DNA from: Larus michahellis
Taxonomy: Eukaryota > Chordata > Aves > Charadriiformes > Laridae
Assembly: GCF_964199755.1 (NCBI RefSeq)
Contig: NC_133897.1
Span: 123,706,125 to 123,770,124, forward strand
Direction: 5' to 3'
DNA length: 64,000 bases
A program made the translations under genes and the position numbers. This document shows, in pieces, positions 34,466-49,400 of this stretch; position 1 is the first letter of the stretch; the number at the start of each line of letters is the position of its first letter. The notes beneath the pieces were generated by a model. It had not been told where the DNA came from. It saw nothing but the letters and a program-made list of their open reading frames with translations, and did not search any database.

Positions 34466-37400
34466 GGCTGATGATTTCCCTTCATTAACTTACCACTCTG
34501 TACTCGAATACCTGCAGGCTGCGTGCCGCTATGACCCATGCGATTTTCATGCACAGGAGTCAGGAAGCTACAGCCTACATTAATTTTAGCCTTGCTATGG
34601 AAATGAAGTTTATGCAGTCAGTGCATACGCTGATCCATCCACCTCCTTCCCCCCAGCCCTGAATGCATTTCAGTCATATCCGACAGAAGATTAAGAACAT
34701 CTCAAAGGTGTTAATCTGTCAATAGGTACCGTGAAAATTAGACGCTGCCTTGAGAAGAAAGGCCCGAAATAAATTCTCCAGGGAGGGAAAGATATTTTTA
34801 ACGCAGCCTCGCATCCATTTGAGAAGGCTTATGTAGCCTACCACAGTACGTGCTGCCGCTTGTCCATCCAAACAGGTGGGGAGCACAGAAAGGCAGTCCA
34901 TTATCTCCTCAGGGTGTACGGGAGGGGCGAAATGGGGGGCTTGGACTTAAACTATTAATCCATAAGAAGCCAGTCTTCATTAGTCGCACTGCTTATAGAA
35001 TAATTTGATATTTTTCTCCCATCTTAACTAAATACACTAGACCTTAAACTTCTATCCCACAGGGGCAGTAACTTAGCAGAGCACCTGCCTTCTCTCTTCC
35101 TTCCAAAGCATGTTCTGAGATAGAGAGATCCTTTCCATGTAAGAAGTATTCATCATTTACAGACTGCACAGCCCATCACTTTGGGCTAAAGAAAATGATT
35201 TCAAAACTTCAGAAAGTTATTTCCCCCACCCCAACCGGGATATTGCCAGCAAGGATTTAATCAGAATTTTCCTTTGTGAGTGCTGTCATTCAACCATAGC
35301 TCAATATAAAGTGTCTTAATTGACTTGATTGAAGAACATATGGGAAAATAGTTAAGGTCTATATAGAACAATATAATAAAGTTATTTTTTGGGATAATTC
35401 ATTAACTTTCTTTAGAAAGACACTAAGCTTCTACGTTTAATACATTAGAAATTTTCTCCCCTCATGATGTTCATTCCACGTGAGTTTTCCTTCACTTTCC
35501 CAGTCAATGAATTGAGACCAACACAAAGGTGAAGCAGACAGCAGTAATGCAGGAACTATAGCAGTTCCTAAACTGCTCAGAAACCAAGTAGCTATTATAG
35601 AAATAAAGACTCTTTGGGGTTCACAACTTCCACACTGGAAGATTCCTCCAACCTACCCCATAAACAAGAGAACTAGTGAAAATAAATGGTGACATCACCA
35701 CTTTGACAAACCCAAACAGAGACAATGTACTAAGAACAACGTTGGTAAATAAAACCACATTTCTAAATTCCAGGATAGAAACAGGCTGAGATGCCAGAAT
35801 TAAATCAATTTTACAAAGATTCATCCCCCAATTACAATCAAGAGAAAGCAAGCTGATTTATTCAAACACGGTATTTGTATAAAGTCAGAGACTGTGTTCT
35901 TTTACAGTTGTGATTTGTGCATCTGCTGCCAATTTCCCCCGTCACTCACTGAGGAGCCCGGGTTCTGAAAAGCTCTGTCTCTGCTCCGCTCCCCTCCCCT
36001 CTGCTCCCCTCCTCGCTGACCTACGTCCATTTCCTGCCTGATCGAATCAAGAGATCAAAATCCTCTGCTTGTAAAACCAATTTGCTGATAAGGAAATGGT
36101 GATGATGATGATGTCACACATGATTATAAGCCTCTTGTTTAAACAAGCTGGGTGGAGGATATTCCAGGTACAATGGTACTCATTAAACAAACAGTTGCCA
36201 ATTACTAATTTGGGTCAGGAAATACAAACTGCCTCCTTGCTTATAGGCGCTTTCATTTCTTTCTTTTGAAAAAAGAAAATGCGGCCACAAAATTGTCGGT
36301 ATCACGAGAAAGCCATTAGTAGTGGTCTCTGTAGGAGCAGACAGCTAAACCAGGCATCACCTGTTATAGTTGATGTCTTCCTCTTCAGACATGCTATTCT
36401 TAAGGAAATCTTTTAAAGTACAAGTATTTTCCAGCCACTTGATGAGTCCCAGTCTGGAACAAAAGTAATCGGAGATGTGAACAAGTAGCTCAGAGTTGAA
36501 CTTTAGAGGAACACCACAAATAGGAAGCAACATGTTCTAGGCCCTGCTAAAAGAAGGTTGAAAGCTACCAATTTAAATACACTCTGAAAAACAGCTTGCG
36601 GACAAAGCAATTTCAATGTTATTTTAAAAGGAAAAGAAAAAAAAAACCAAAACAAAAAACCAATACTCAAAGCACTCTGAACCAGAATCTGGCATGCAGA
36701 AATTTCACTTTCCAATGTCTCAACAGTAATAGACGTGAACATTCTGTACCTTCAAGATAGAACACCCACCTTGTTGTCATGGGGATGACCTGGTAAGTTT
36801 TTAACTGCATATTCCTTTGGCTACACGAAGCATCTTGGGAAAGGATGATGTTCATTACATCAAACAGCTGCTCAATACGTTGGTCTTGTCGCAGGTCTTC
36901 ACCACCTTTGACAAGAAAAGGATACTCCTGCTCATCACTGCCTCGGATTGTTATACGTTTTGGTTTCCTCAAGGATTCCATTACGCTTATCTTGGAAAAA
37001 GACAGGGAAAAAGCAAAATATTTGTGAAAGAAGACTTGGCCTTACAGAATCATCTCTGAAATTAAGCATATCTGGCATTCTTGGATGGCATAATCAAGTT
37101 GCTCCATTACTACCAGAAGAACAAATGCCTATTTCCTTTATGGGCTGCAAGATGCGTACACAAGCAACAACCTCGCTATTGTCAAATTCTTCAAATGGAA
37201 TACAGACTCAAATTTATACCAAACAGGATTTTGACTCAAGCTTATAAACATACCCGTTCATCAAATCCAGAGATTTTTGCATGGTACTCTGGCAATGGTT
37301 TCCCTTTTCCATCATACTGCCCTGAAGTGGTAGTGGAAAACAAATAAAAGAAGAAAAACGTTACATAGGCCAATTTTTTTTTTTTTTTTAAAGCATGTAA

Positions 37401-40400
37401 GAACAGAACACACTTCCTAATATTTTGTCAAATTGTCAGAATGATAACTACGAAGAAAATATTTTAAAATGCATAGAAATCCATTATACACATCATATAA
37501 CTTTATCTGTGAATTACTAATATTTTTTCCTTCTTAAGCTGTTAGTATTGTAGCTCTTAGTGGTTTAAGAGGACACATCCCCTTTGAACTGGATTTAAAC
37601 TTATATTAGATTTATAGACCTATTATATTAGATTTATAGACCAGATTTCCTGGCTTCAAGCCTTTTAAATTTTAGATACAATTTTAAAAATCAGGACTAC
37701 AGCTTAAGAACAGATTTAAGAGACAAATGATCAGAGTTATTTCAGATGAAATCTACCTCTGACAGAAAGAAGGGCCATACAGCCAACATAAGAAGTAGAG
37801 CTCAAAAGTAGCAACTTTCTTCTAAGGGATGGGTCACCATTGACACTGAGGGGGAACTTACCAGGAACCTCTAGTTCGCTCCTCAAGAACTCAGCTTTGA
37901 ATTCACTCATCCACGGTGAACATTCTTTCAGGTTTCCAGGTTCTTTATGGTTTTTGTTCATTTTTAAGAGGAGAGAAACTGCAATCTCGTCAAAGTCACT
38001 GGCCTTCATATCCAACAGTTCTGAACCACCTCTTCCAAAATGACGGTCAAAGTCCTTCCCAAAAGCCTGAGGTTCATTTACAGAAAGGAATCGTGCTAGC
38101 ACAGTGCTAGGAACTCCCCAAGGACACCAAAACGGTACCTTCCTATCTACAAACACAAGTTCATCTGAGCTCCCAAAATATATCAGTCTTCCTTCCACTC
38201 CAGTTCTTTTTTTCTCCATTATTTCTAGTCTGTCAAAACTTTTTGACTGCCTGTTGGTAGACCCACCAGCTATCATCAACAGAAATAACTACATTTCACC
38301 AATGCAGTGATATCAGAGATCTGTAGAATTAGATTATAAACCTTTTTGCCATACCAAAATGGGAAGCTTTTCCCTCCTTACCTCCTCTGGCTGCAGTTCG
38401 ATTCTGAGTGAGCATATCAATAAAGCTGCTCAGTAAACTTAATACGTGTACTTCACCTGCTTACAAAAATTTAAGAACAGCTAGTAAAATATTAATATAA
38501 AATACAAATATTTAAATTTGTACCTATTAAACAAATACAAATCCCATTATGACGCTAACTATAGGATTATTATCAGAACATTTAATTGACGTCCCAGTCT
38601 TTAGGTGTTACCACACTTTCAAACTGCTGCAAAAAAACCAAAAAACCCTCAACTGTTCAATTTACAAATGCTAAAAAAGCCCAAACAGATGGATAAGTTA
38701 CTTAACCTTTTCTTCCCCCCTTAGAACTTGAATACTCTGTGCTTTATGGGAGGTCTGAGGCATTTTTTTTGGTGGGTTTTTTTTGGTTGTTGTTTTTTTG
38801 CCCTTTTTTTTTTTTTTTTTAAACTAGCAGCAACCATACTAAATAGCAAGCAAATAGAGCCTAGCTAATTTTATATATACCTTTTTTGCTAACCAAAAGA
38901 TATATTACACGTATATGTAATGCATGCCATATAGCTTCATGTATTAAGAGAATTTTTTTGCATTATGTTAGCAAGTGTCAATTTAAATTTTTTATTTACT
39001 ATCACATTTATTATTCATGACTTGCTTTGAGATAATTTGAATGTAAAATGTATAAAACCATATTTTTAAAGTATTTAAAATATCCTGATAACGGAGAACT
39101 GCAAAGACATTTCATACTGATCCATTTAATAAACAAAGTAAGTATTATCTGCAAGCAGTTAACTGAACTGACTTCTTGTCTTCATAATTCAAGGTTCTAG
39201 AAAAAACAGATGTCCCCTCTTGGACCTCACTGGTATTAATGGCTTGGAAAGATATGTAAGCTCACTTGTTTTTTAAATGCCTGATCATTTTTCTCTCAAG
39301 CTAAGAAGGACACAGCTATTTCTCTGAAGTAACTGAAAATACAGAAAATATTATCCTTCTGAAGAAAAGACTGCTACAGTCAACTTCTTTATCACTTTAA
39401 ATCTATTTCCAGATGATCATCCAATTGCTTTCTCTGCTCTGTTCTTTGACTTCCTTTAAAATTCAAGGCAGCAAACATTTAATAGCCTTAATACTGTATT
39501 TTAATTAACACAATCCATCAGCAGCGTTTAATTTATGCATTACTGGAATTTCATGTGAAAAATAAAAGCAAGATTTTTTTATTGTTTAAATTACAATTGA
39601 AACTGTATATAAATAATAAATGTGAAGATTACAAGCCTGAAGCGCTTGGCATATTAGAACAATTTTATGTGTCAGTCAAGAGATACAACTTTTTTTCTTT
39701 CCCCAGCAAGGACGCTAAAGAAACTACAGTTATCCTGACAGCACACTGTTTCTCCACTAAGCAAGAAGGCAAAGAATTGAGAGTCTGTTCACCACCCCCT
39801 TACATTCTTCTCCTGCAGCCGCTGGTGTGTGAAAGGGATATTGCTCTCCCTCTTCTCCAACAGAGGGGAACAACCCCACCACCCCCCTTCCAGCATCTCC
39901 CTTGCTCGTCTCTCCCTACTCTGTTAATTCAATAACAATTTAAAAAAAAAAAAGAAAAAAAAAAATCCATCAGCACTACTTGCAGCATTGTCTCCTACGG
40001 CACACATTCCAGCTTTTTAGAGAGCCATGGATTTTTTCAAGTGGGCCAAAGTGGACACAAACCATCCCAGAAACCAAGCGCTGGCTGCCTTTGTCCTCGT
40101 GCCTGCTAGGTCCCTTGCTGCGCTTGTACCCTCTGTGGCTCAACCTACAGCTGCTCCTCTCCCTCCACCCCCACCCCTGCAAATTCTTATCCCTGTATTC
40201 TACTCTTAAGTTTAAAGTCATTATCATCAGAGACCCAGCTTATCTTGCAGCGACATATTAAAAGGGCTAGTATGCTCCCAAACTCCCAGCTGACCTTCCT
40301 GCTGCTGTATCCCGTCACCTCCTCCCGAACCCACGCCTTACTCTCATCCTGCACCTTTTCCCTGCTCATGGAAAAGTAGTCTCCCAAGAGACATTCTAAG

Positions 40401-43400
40401 TTTATCTGATGCTAATGTGACATAAGAGTGGCCATAGGGGAGAGACCTGGCCACTGGGCTGTGCGCATACAGTACAAGCATATGTCGGTGCTTCTATAAG
40501 AGCATCTCTCCTGGCCTCCAGGGATTTGCAGCTCAGGGATTTCTGGACCCAGAAGGGTGCATTGGTATGTAAACGCTCTCCAAGCATTTTCCTCCTCCCC
40601 ACGCTATTGTCTACTTGCTATTTGAACCGATAAAAGCATCCATAATACCCTGCAGCAGGAGTTCAGCACTTCAGTGGGTACTGAATGAAGAAACACTTCT
40701 CCTGTGTGTTTTGAACTTGCCATTTCCACAGAATATTTACTCCATGCTTGGCACTCCTGATGTTGAGAGCCTTATTGTATCTGCCCTCATTGTGTCTTTT
40801 CTAACTGGAGGAATGCTAAAGTTGTTCCTTGTACAGAGGTTACTCAGTACCTCTGATTATTCTTGCTGCTCTGAACCTTCTTTGGTTTCTTTATACTTAT
40901 ATTGAGAACTACAGATGAGGACTACAGTGTTCAAGAAGCAGGAGTCAGAGAAGGCTGCTACGTCAGTGCATGAATCCATGTTTCGTTCTCTATTCTTAAT
41001 AATGACTAACAGTCACTTTTCTTTCCTGACCACTCTTGAGTATTCAAAGACGACGTTTTCACAGAACTATCACAAATCAAGGTTTGGTTCTTGAATTGCC
41101 ATAGCCAGCTCAAACACAAAGAATTTATATACAAAACTAGGGCTTTCTTTTTTTTTGCCACATGCATCGCTTCATTTTTCTACACTGACTTTCACTATTT
41201 TAGATCTCCGTGAGTTTTGTAAAGTCCTTTCTATAATTCTTCACAGTTGTAACTCTTCTGAACAACCTACCCTAAATAACTTGGTATCAGCAGCAAATTT
41301 GAGTAGCATAGTACAGCAAAACACCCTAAAGTGCTCATACATCCTTGGCAGCAGGGAAAAAAAAAAAACAAACAACAAAAACAAGGCCAGATTCCTGTGC
41401 AAGTTCATGGATGGTCAGAGAGGCCCAGGCCCTGAGAACCTGCCAGCATGCAGGGAGTGGAGGCAGAAGCTGTGTAAGAGGGAACATTTAGTTTTATGGG
41501 GCAGTCGGAAGTGGAAGTTGAACTATACTAAGTTCATAGCTTCTAGCAAAGAAAACCCAGTCCTGTACTCCTGACTTGATCTCTCGTCTCATCAAGTCCT
41601 GCAGCACCTGTAAAAGCTGTGATCTGGTCCCCTCTTTTGACTATCTAGTGCCTTCTGGAAAAGCACGCGTTGCCAGCACTTCTCAGTAATCACACATACC
41701 TGAATAAACCTTTTCCTCATCAATCCAAGGCCAGGAGCCTCTAAGTTTCCCAGATTCTTGTACATTCCTTCATACATTTCCTTAAGCTTATTTTTATTCC
41801 TCTGAGCTTTTACCAACTCATTTTTGACATCCTCAACCCAATCCTGCAAACAGAAAGAAACAGATGAATACTGAGAAAAAGTTTACCGACCCTCACTATT
41901 TGATAATCTGCTCAAATTGCATTTGGGTTACCATATTTATTAATAGTCAATTAACACGTCTTTTGATAACCAAAAGAGCAATCAAAAGGCTATGGAAATA
42001 CTTCCCTTTCATTCTGTCTCTCCATAAAATGCTTCTACTTTATTAACATAATTGTGGTTACTACCATAGTGTCTGGTGCAAACTAAGAAAGCCTCTGTGG
42101 GGCCAGGAGTGGTATCAAAGACAAGATGAGAATCCTTTCAACAATGGGGTCAGAGTGTAGACAGGGAAGCCCATCAGAGAGCCAGGAAAGGGCATAAGAA
42201 CGCAAGTAGTTAGAAATTATAGAGATGGCCACAGATAAGAATTCTGTAACAGTTTCACAGAATCACAGAATGGCAGGGGTTGGAAGGGACCTCTGGAGAT
42301 CATCTAGTCCAATCCCCCTGCCAGAGCAGGGTCACCTAGAGCAGGTTGCACAGGAACGCGGCCAGGTGGGTTTTGAATGTCTCCAGAGACGGAGACTCCA
42401 CCACCTCTCTGGGCAGCCTGTTCCAGTGCTCTGCCACCCTCAAAGGAAAGAAGTTCCTCCTCATGTTTAGGTGGAACTTCCTATGCTCAAGTTTGTGCCC
42501 GTTACCTCTTGTCCTGTCCCTGGGCACCAGTGAAAAGAGCTTGGCCCCATCCTCCTGACACCCACCCTTTAAGTATTTATAACCATTGATAAGATCCCCC
42601 CTCCGCCGTCTTTTTTCCAGACTGAAAAGAACCAAGTCCCTCAGCCTCTCTTCATAAGAGAGAAACCAATTAAGGAAGACTGACTGACCATGGGGCAGGA
42701 CAGAGACTCTGAAGGAGAAAGCTGAAAAGGGCTAGTGCAAAAAAGCCAGCTGGCACGAGGGAGGGACGCCATCACCAGCGAAAGTTGCTGACAGCAGCCC
42801 GACACCATCACCAGTTGACTCTGGGTTGAACCGCATCCCACGGCTGCGGTGTCAACCGAACTGCAAGCAAGCCCCACCCAGCACTCTCTTTCCTAAATAG
42901 AGGGTGAGGAATGAAGGGAAAGAGGAGGGGGGAATAAAAAAACCCCCACACTTTACCTTAAAAAGCATTATGGGATTAGAGAGCTGTTCCAGGGAGCGAA
43001 CAAAATCTTGAACTACTCCTCCTCTGTCCAACTTATTCTTGATCCTTTAAAAGAAAAAAAAAGTGTATCACAACACAACAGGAACTACCATCACCACCAA
43101 GCCTGCATATAAGCAACGATCCAGATTGTCTACTATATTCAAGAATCTGGCAAAATAATCTGGGGGTAGGTAGGAGCCCCCCCTCAGAATTCTTTTGTGG
43201 GCGGCATGTGGCTCCCAATTTTTTTAATGTAGTGTCCCACTATGAAAATAGGAGCTTGGTGGGGGAGCGGAAAGCATACTTGCAGACATGGGCATTACCC
43301 AGACTATACACCCTGTCATAACAGTTAAACAAGGGTGACAGTTTGTGAAGCACGAAAATTTATCTTTTTATTTTAAGTGAAGAAATTCAGCAAATGTATC

Positions 43401-46400
43401 AGAGATTTGAAAAAAGGCAAAAGGACACCTAAAATTGCATTAGTGGTTCTACAGCACTGCATGATAAAAGTTGACTTTTGCCTGGGGATTAACTCAGGTT
43501 TTATTGCACAGCAAAACAGGCAAGGGGATGGCTTGTAGAGAAAAGTGCGTGCTGCACTCTGAATAAGTAGAAAAGAAGACAACAAAGAGCTGTCATTCCC
43601 CAAAAGATAACGTGCATCCATTTCACAGCCCTCTCTGAAGCCTGGTAGGAGTATCTATTCTACTTAAATCTCTCTGCTCTCTCTCGGTATTAAAAAGACT
43701 CCAAACATCCAAGCTAGTTTCATCTTCATCTTTGATGCGTACTGACTCCCACTGCTGTGACGTCTACTATGGTAAGAGCCTAATCAGAGAATTGTAGGCG
43801 TTGGAAGGGACCTTCAGGGATCATTAGTCCAACCCCCCTGCCAGAGCAGGGTCACCCAGAGCAGCTTGGACAGGAACGCATCCAGGTGGGTTCTGAATAT
43901 CTCCAGAGAAGGGGACTCCACAAACTCTCTGGGCAGCCTGTTCCAGTGCTCTGACACCCTCAAAGTAAAGAAGTTTTTCCTCATGTTGAGGTGGAATTTC
44001 CTTTGTTCCAAGTTTGTGCCTGTTGCCCCTTGTCCTGTTGCTGGGCACCACTGAAAAGAGCTGGGTTTCATGCACTGGCTTTCCCTTCAGCCTCAGCAAA
44101 GTAGGAAAGGGAAAAAGAGACTTTGACTACTGCAGAATTACCAGTAGAAGAGGCTTGCCTCTCTGTGGTCTTCTTGTTTTTCTTTGAAAAAATTCTAACT
44201 TCCCACAGCCTGGGGACTATATGTACCCAACACTTCAGAAAGTATTCAGGCCACCAACCCAAGTATGTCTAATACTAAGAAAGCTTATGTATTGGTTTTC
44301 CCCGTGCCTTTAAATGAGAACACAGTGTGCGTGGGACTATCCCTAATGTTTCTCATGTCCCCTAAAGAAAACAGTTTCATTGGAAAAAAAATACATAACC
44401 TCTCCACTCCTGAATAAGAAAAACATACAAAAGAGCTACTCTGATTGCAAAGTCACCTTTGTACAAATTCCTTGTTCTTACAACCAGTTGCGGTATCTTT
44501 GAAACAGTAACTTTCACTGCTGATCATGAAAGGGTAGATGATTGCCTGGGGATAGGTATTTGCGATCTCTTCAACTGTGTGTTGCACGGCTACTGCTTCA
44601 TCCTTGTCAAGTAGTGCCATCATCTGGCTAATCCAACCGATGAACTGCCAACAGGGAACCGAAGCAAGCTGCAAAAACACAGATACTGCTTTCAACTTTG
44701 GTTCTCCTCGAAAATATCAAACATAGCAAATGCTCTGTGGCCCAGCCTGACAGACAGAAACACACGAAAAGCAAACAGAGAATGTCGATCAGGTTGCAAA
44801 AACCATCCCCCAATAAAGCAGATTTTATTATTATTACTACCACTACCGCTACCACCACTAACTACTGCTGCTTAATAGGTTTTCCTTTCCAAAGATTTGC
44901 AGTTTGTTGATCAAGAGGAAGCTTTATACTCATACTTGTGGCTTTTCTGTCTGGGTGCAATATAATAATGTTTGATGACCACATACAAACAACTCAAAAA
45001 TTTGAAGAGACAGTTCAAATACCATTGGGTTGAAGTCTATTTGAGTAAAAAAAGCCAGGAAGGAGAACCCTGGAACTCCTACCAGTTTTGTACTTCCTTC
45101 AACTTTAAAGAGGTCTGGGCTTGCTGACAGATACTAATTGCAGTAGAGCACCCCCCAACAATATACTTCATGCTCATGTCATTCCAAAAGCTGTGTTACT
45201 TTTGAAAGGAGTGCTACAATATGTTTTCTTGTGATAGCAAGAGACTAGACTCCGATTCCTTTCCTCCTGTCTCATCCCTTCCTACCTTTTTAACAGAGTT
45301 TAAGATCAGATTGCCAGTACTTATCTCACAGAAAGAAAGACAACAAAGAAATGCCTGGTGAAACTATTTTCTGGGTGAGGTTTGTTAACTGGACCAGGTG
45401 TCAGGTTCTGTTTGAACCATCAGAGTCTCACTGCGGCCACACCTTGTGCACCTCCGCTGTTTCTGCTATGTTCCCAGTTTCTTGGGATAACTGAGCTGTG
45501 TTTCGGCCTCTCTCCAGTTCTTCCTCTGATGGGGCCTGGCACTCCGTGAGCACCAGCACAAAAGGCTTGAAAACGTGAGCAGGCCAAGGCAGGAACAGGC
45601 ATGAGTCACAGAGGACCTCTCAGTTTATCTGTCCAAGGACGGCAGGGAAGGCAACGTGGCTCATGGTATCCTGCTGTGGAGCGGCCACAGAGGGAGAGGA
45701 CGTGGAAAGGAGGAAGAAGCTGCAGTAGCCTCTGAAGCGAAGCAGGACAGGGAGAGGTGGGAGAAGGGGAAAACGAGCCTGAAAAAGCTTTTGGCTTCCT
45801 GCATACAGGAAACTCAGCATACAGAAATAAGATACATTCTTCACCCTAATCCTATGCACCTTTATCAGCCCACTTAAATCGTTCAGAAGGAAGAAAAACT
45901 GCAACATAATTTTTCTCCAGCAGCTCTCAAACTAGCATCTGGAATCAGAAAAATGATAAAAAGTTAAACTTTTAAAAAAAAGTTTCTGCCCATATGAATT
46001 AGACTCAGCAAGTTAGAGAAAAGACAAGGAACAATGATGGGATAAATTTTATCTGATTTACCTGAAGCAAAACTTACCAGTCTAACCTCTCTGTCCATCC
46101 AACCTCCACCCCCCCACCTTTTAAATTGGATTTATAGCAGCATTTGCTGCCAGGAAAATGGAAGCAACTAACCTCTCGTGTCACTAGACCCAATGTCTCT
46201 GCTGGATATCTTTCAATTATTTGCAGCAGTCTAGGAAATCTCAGCCTGGCTTCTCTGGAGTTCAGTTTTAAAGCTTTTATCATTTTCTCCACCACAATAG
46301 CTGGGAATAGCTGCAGATCTGCAGTGTTAATTTCTGCCAAGAGACATTAAACCAGAATTATCAGAAACACCATCACTTGTTCCATGTCTTTGATCATCTG

Positions 46401-49400
46401 GAACATTCATCTTTACAATTCAGTATTTTTTTTTCCCCGGTATATTTTGTATTTTTACTTTGTTCTCCTTCCCATCTGTTTCAACCACACGCATCAGCAA
46501 CACATGTACTTGGGGACTGTAAGGATTAACTTTATCAGGAAGCTGCACCACTGCTGGTATCTCGCCTGCTTTAAACACAGCAGTGCTGTAGTCTGGGAAG
46601 GAACAAGGGAAGCATTTGCTGGATGTGATATATATCTCACAAGTGAGAGGGAGACTACGAGTGATTCACTTGTACCAAAACTAGCAGTAATAGTTGGGGG
46701 AAAAAAGCAATATAAATACTGTTGAACTGGAGGACAAACTGTTTCTTTTACTGTGACTCAAACTGCGTTGCTCAGGGAGACCTCCTGGGTATCACAAAAG
46801 CTCACGTATCACAGATAAATCCACCTCACATGCTTAGGAGAAATCCTGACTCACCAAGCAAGCCTTCTTCTTCCCTACGCAGATGCTGGTCACAGAAACT
46901 GACCAAAGTCATATACGCATCGATAACTCCTATCACATCTACATGTTCCACAGAGTGCGACTGCACCTCCTCATCGGACTTCCTTGCGGCATTACTGAAA
47001 CATTGAAAAGCCTTCTTGTTCAGACCTGCCAATACCTGAAATTCAACCATAAGAGAAAAAAAAGACCCGTTAGCAAGTAGCATTCCACATTTCTTTTTGA
47101 AACTGGAGCTTGGTTGCAAGTCTTGAATAGATAAAACTTTAACTGTATTAAATGTTTTGAGCAGCTGATACAAAGGAAAAAAACTGGGACATTATTTCTA
47201 GCAGTAGTTTCCAGAACTTCAATTTCCACAATTTTGATTTCCACAATTTTCAATGGAAAAATATAAAACACACTTTTAACTGAAATTAGTCTCTGGAAAT
47301 GTTATGTGGATTTTTTATAACTGCAAAAAAGTTAACGTTACTAGAGCTTTGGCAAACTGTTAACAGAAAACATGATCAAAAATGCTATTTTTTTCCTATT
47401 AAGGCATATCTGCAACATCTGCATCACAGCTACTTAGAACGTATTGCCAACAAGCTTACCAACCTCAGACATTGTACCTACTGTAGTTATTAAGCAAAAT
47501 ACAAAACTGCTGCAGAACAAGTTGGAACAACTGAAAAGTACTGTAACTGAAATTAAATAGTTTGAATTTCAGGTAGGTAAACTAAACAGGGCCAGAGTTC
47601 TGCTTAATACTAAGTTAAAATAAGGCTAAGCTCCTTAATTTTATAGAAATATCTGGTATACCAATCTGACTCATCTGGCACAGAAGAGCTTTTATGCTCA
47701 TCTTTTAGATTTCTTTACAAAGAAAGCTCTTAATAATTAGTTATTAAATGAAGCTTAAGCTTTTGCTCAGGTTCCTACGCACTTGAAAAATTTTTTTTTT
47801 GCATGAATCTCTTCTTTATCTGCTTTTCTTTAACAACCATAAAACCACAAATTAAGAACATTTTTTTGCTGGTTTATACTGACACCATTCATATCTAAGA
47901 GCCTTCATAGTGGCTTTACAAATTAGTAGAAATAAGTACTTCAAATTCTTAATCAATTTGATAGACAAGAAGTCAGTGCTACAGCATCTGGGACAACTGA
48001 CAACATATTCGGTTTCAGACGCAGCACAGTTTGTCACTGTATTCTTCAAATGTGCACCTCCCCAAAAAAGGCAAAGATGACCTGCATATGGTCTGTCTTA
48101 AAAACGCCTCTCTTCTCTATCACTAAAATTATTTAGATAGATAAAATAAGTGTATCAGTATCATTATCAGTATTATAAAGATCTCTTTATGAAATAGGAT
48201 AGTCATACAGAATGAAGCAGCTCAGAAATGGCCAGCTGAAATAAAGGCATTCTTTGAGGATCACGTTCCCAAGCCTTGTCTTGCCACTGTGCATGCAGGT
48301 GCTATGACTATGTCTTTCCCCTCTGCACAAAATGCTGGAACTTCATAGAAACACAAGAACACTCTCCCAATTAAAAAGGCTACAGTGGCGCAGAACTCCA
48401 GGAGCGCAAAAAACAGACAAAATAGCAGCCACATCAGTTTTTGTTTGGTTCTTCCCCTAGCTGGTGTTACTGGACAAATCACTGCTAATAACAGATGGGT
48501 TTCACATTCTCTGTATCTGTCCATATCCATCACTACTAGTGATTACAATACTGAAATACCTAAAAGCTTTCCCCCTCTCATTTACCTTTCCAGGACTCGC
48601 AAGACTTTCTCCTGATAGCACTGATATTTTTACAGCTTTTTCTTCCTCGATTTGCTCAAGGCATCTTGGATCCTGACTAAGAGCATTGGCCATGATATTG
48701 TACGTAGTACCCAGAAGAAGATGCTGGTTTCGGAAGGCCATTATGTTCTTGCTAAGATAGTCAGATTTGGTATCTTCTGTTGGAATTCAAAAACAAAGTC
48801 AGTAATTTGACAACAAAGCCGCTTAGTATAATAAACAAAGCGAAGCAAAGAGAAGGCTGTTACCAAGCAGGGAGACAGTTTTTAACACTGCGAGCACACG
48901 TTCAGGACAGCTCTGGTTCCGGCTGCAGCTATGTGTAAAGCGGCAATAGGCATAACTCCATCTCACCAGCCAGTCTTCCCTTGTTTTGGCATCTTTGCGT
49001 AGGTCTTTCAGAAGCTTCTTGGCGACTGAGAAGCAGTTCTATATTCAGATTAAGACAGAATTTTCAGATAATATATCCGAAGAGGAAATAAAAGCTTTCT
49101 GCAACCAAATTAATGGATGAGAGGATTTAGGTAACTCAAGTAAAGCTATAATAAAATGAAGAGAGGTCCACTGCTTGTTGGGTCTCATATTCAAAACCAG
49201 ATTTGTGCTAATGGAGAAATTTGAAAAGAAAGAAGGAGAAGAACAGAGGTTTAACAAACTGAGGAAATTAAAACAATTCTATCTGAATGACTGAACAGGC
49301 ATTAACTGTTCTGCAGTATGATCACGTATGGGCAATGTAACTTGGTTTATAGCACCATTAAGCAAATGACTTATGTTTGTGTTCTGATGAAAAGTTTCAT

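Larger units (their letters stand above)
36454..37861 (-). other. PRKDC introns w21-w22, w20-w21 and w19-w20
   Basis: Introns 36454-36769, 36991-37253 and 37322-37861. The last contains a T run near 37,372 and a tandem duplication at 37601-37642. Otherwise nothing. Confidence 0.55.

Noticed and set aside
34294-34554. Open frame with a poly-Phe or poly-Lys run across 34,430
   Set aside because: The run is the translated A36 homopolymer; only the 90-nt exon w23 within it is real.
38067-38279. Open frame continuing upstream of PRKDC exon w19
   Set aside because: The protein family requires the join from exon w18 (RKRFIQ) directly to AFGKDF, and a good acceptor lies at that point; the upstream part is intron read-through.
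42641-42900. Possible retroviral LTR or tRNA-primer-like sequence next to the CR1 copy
   Set aside because: No TG...CA ends, paired repeat, or internal retroviral coding sequence could be found.
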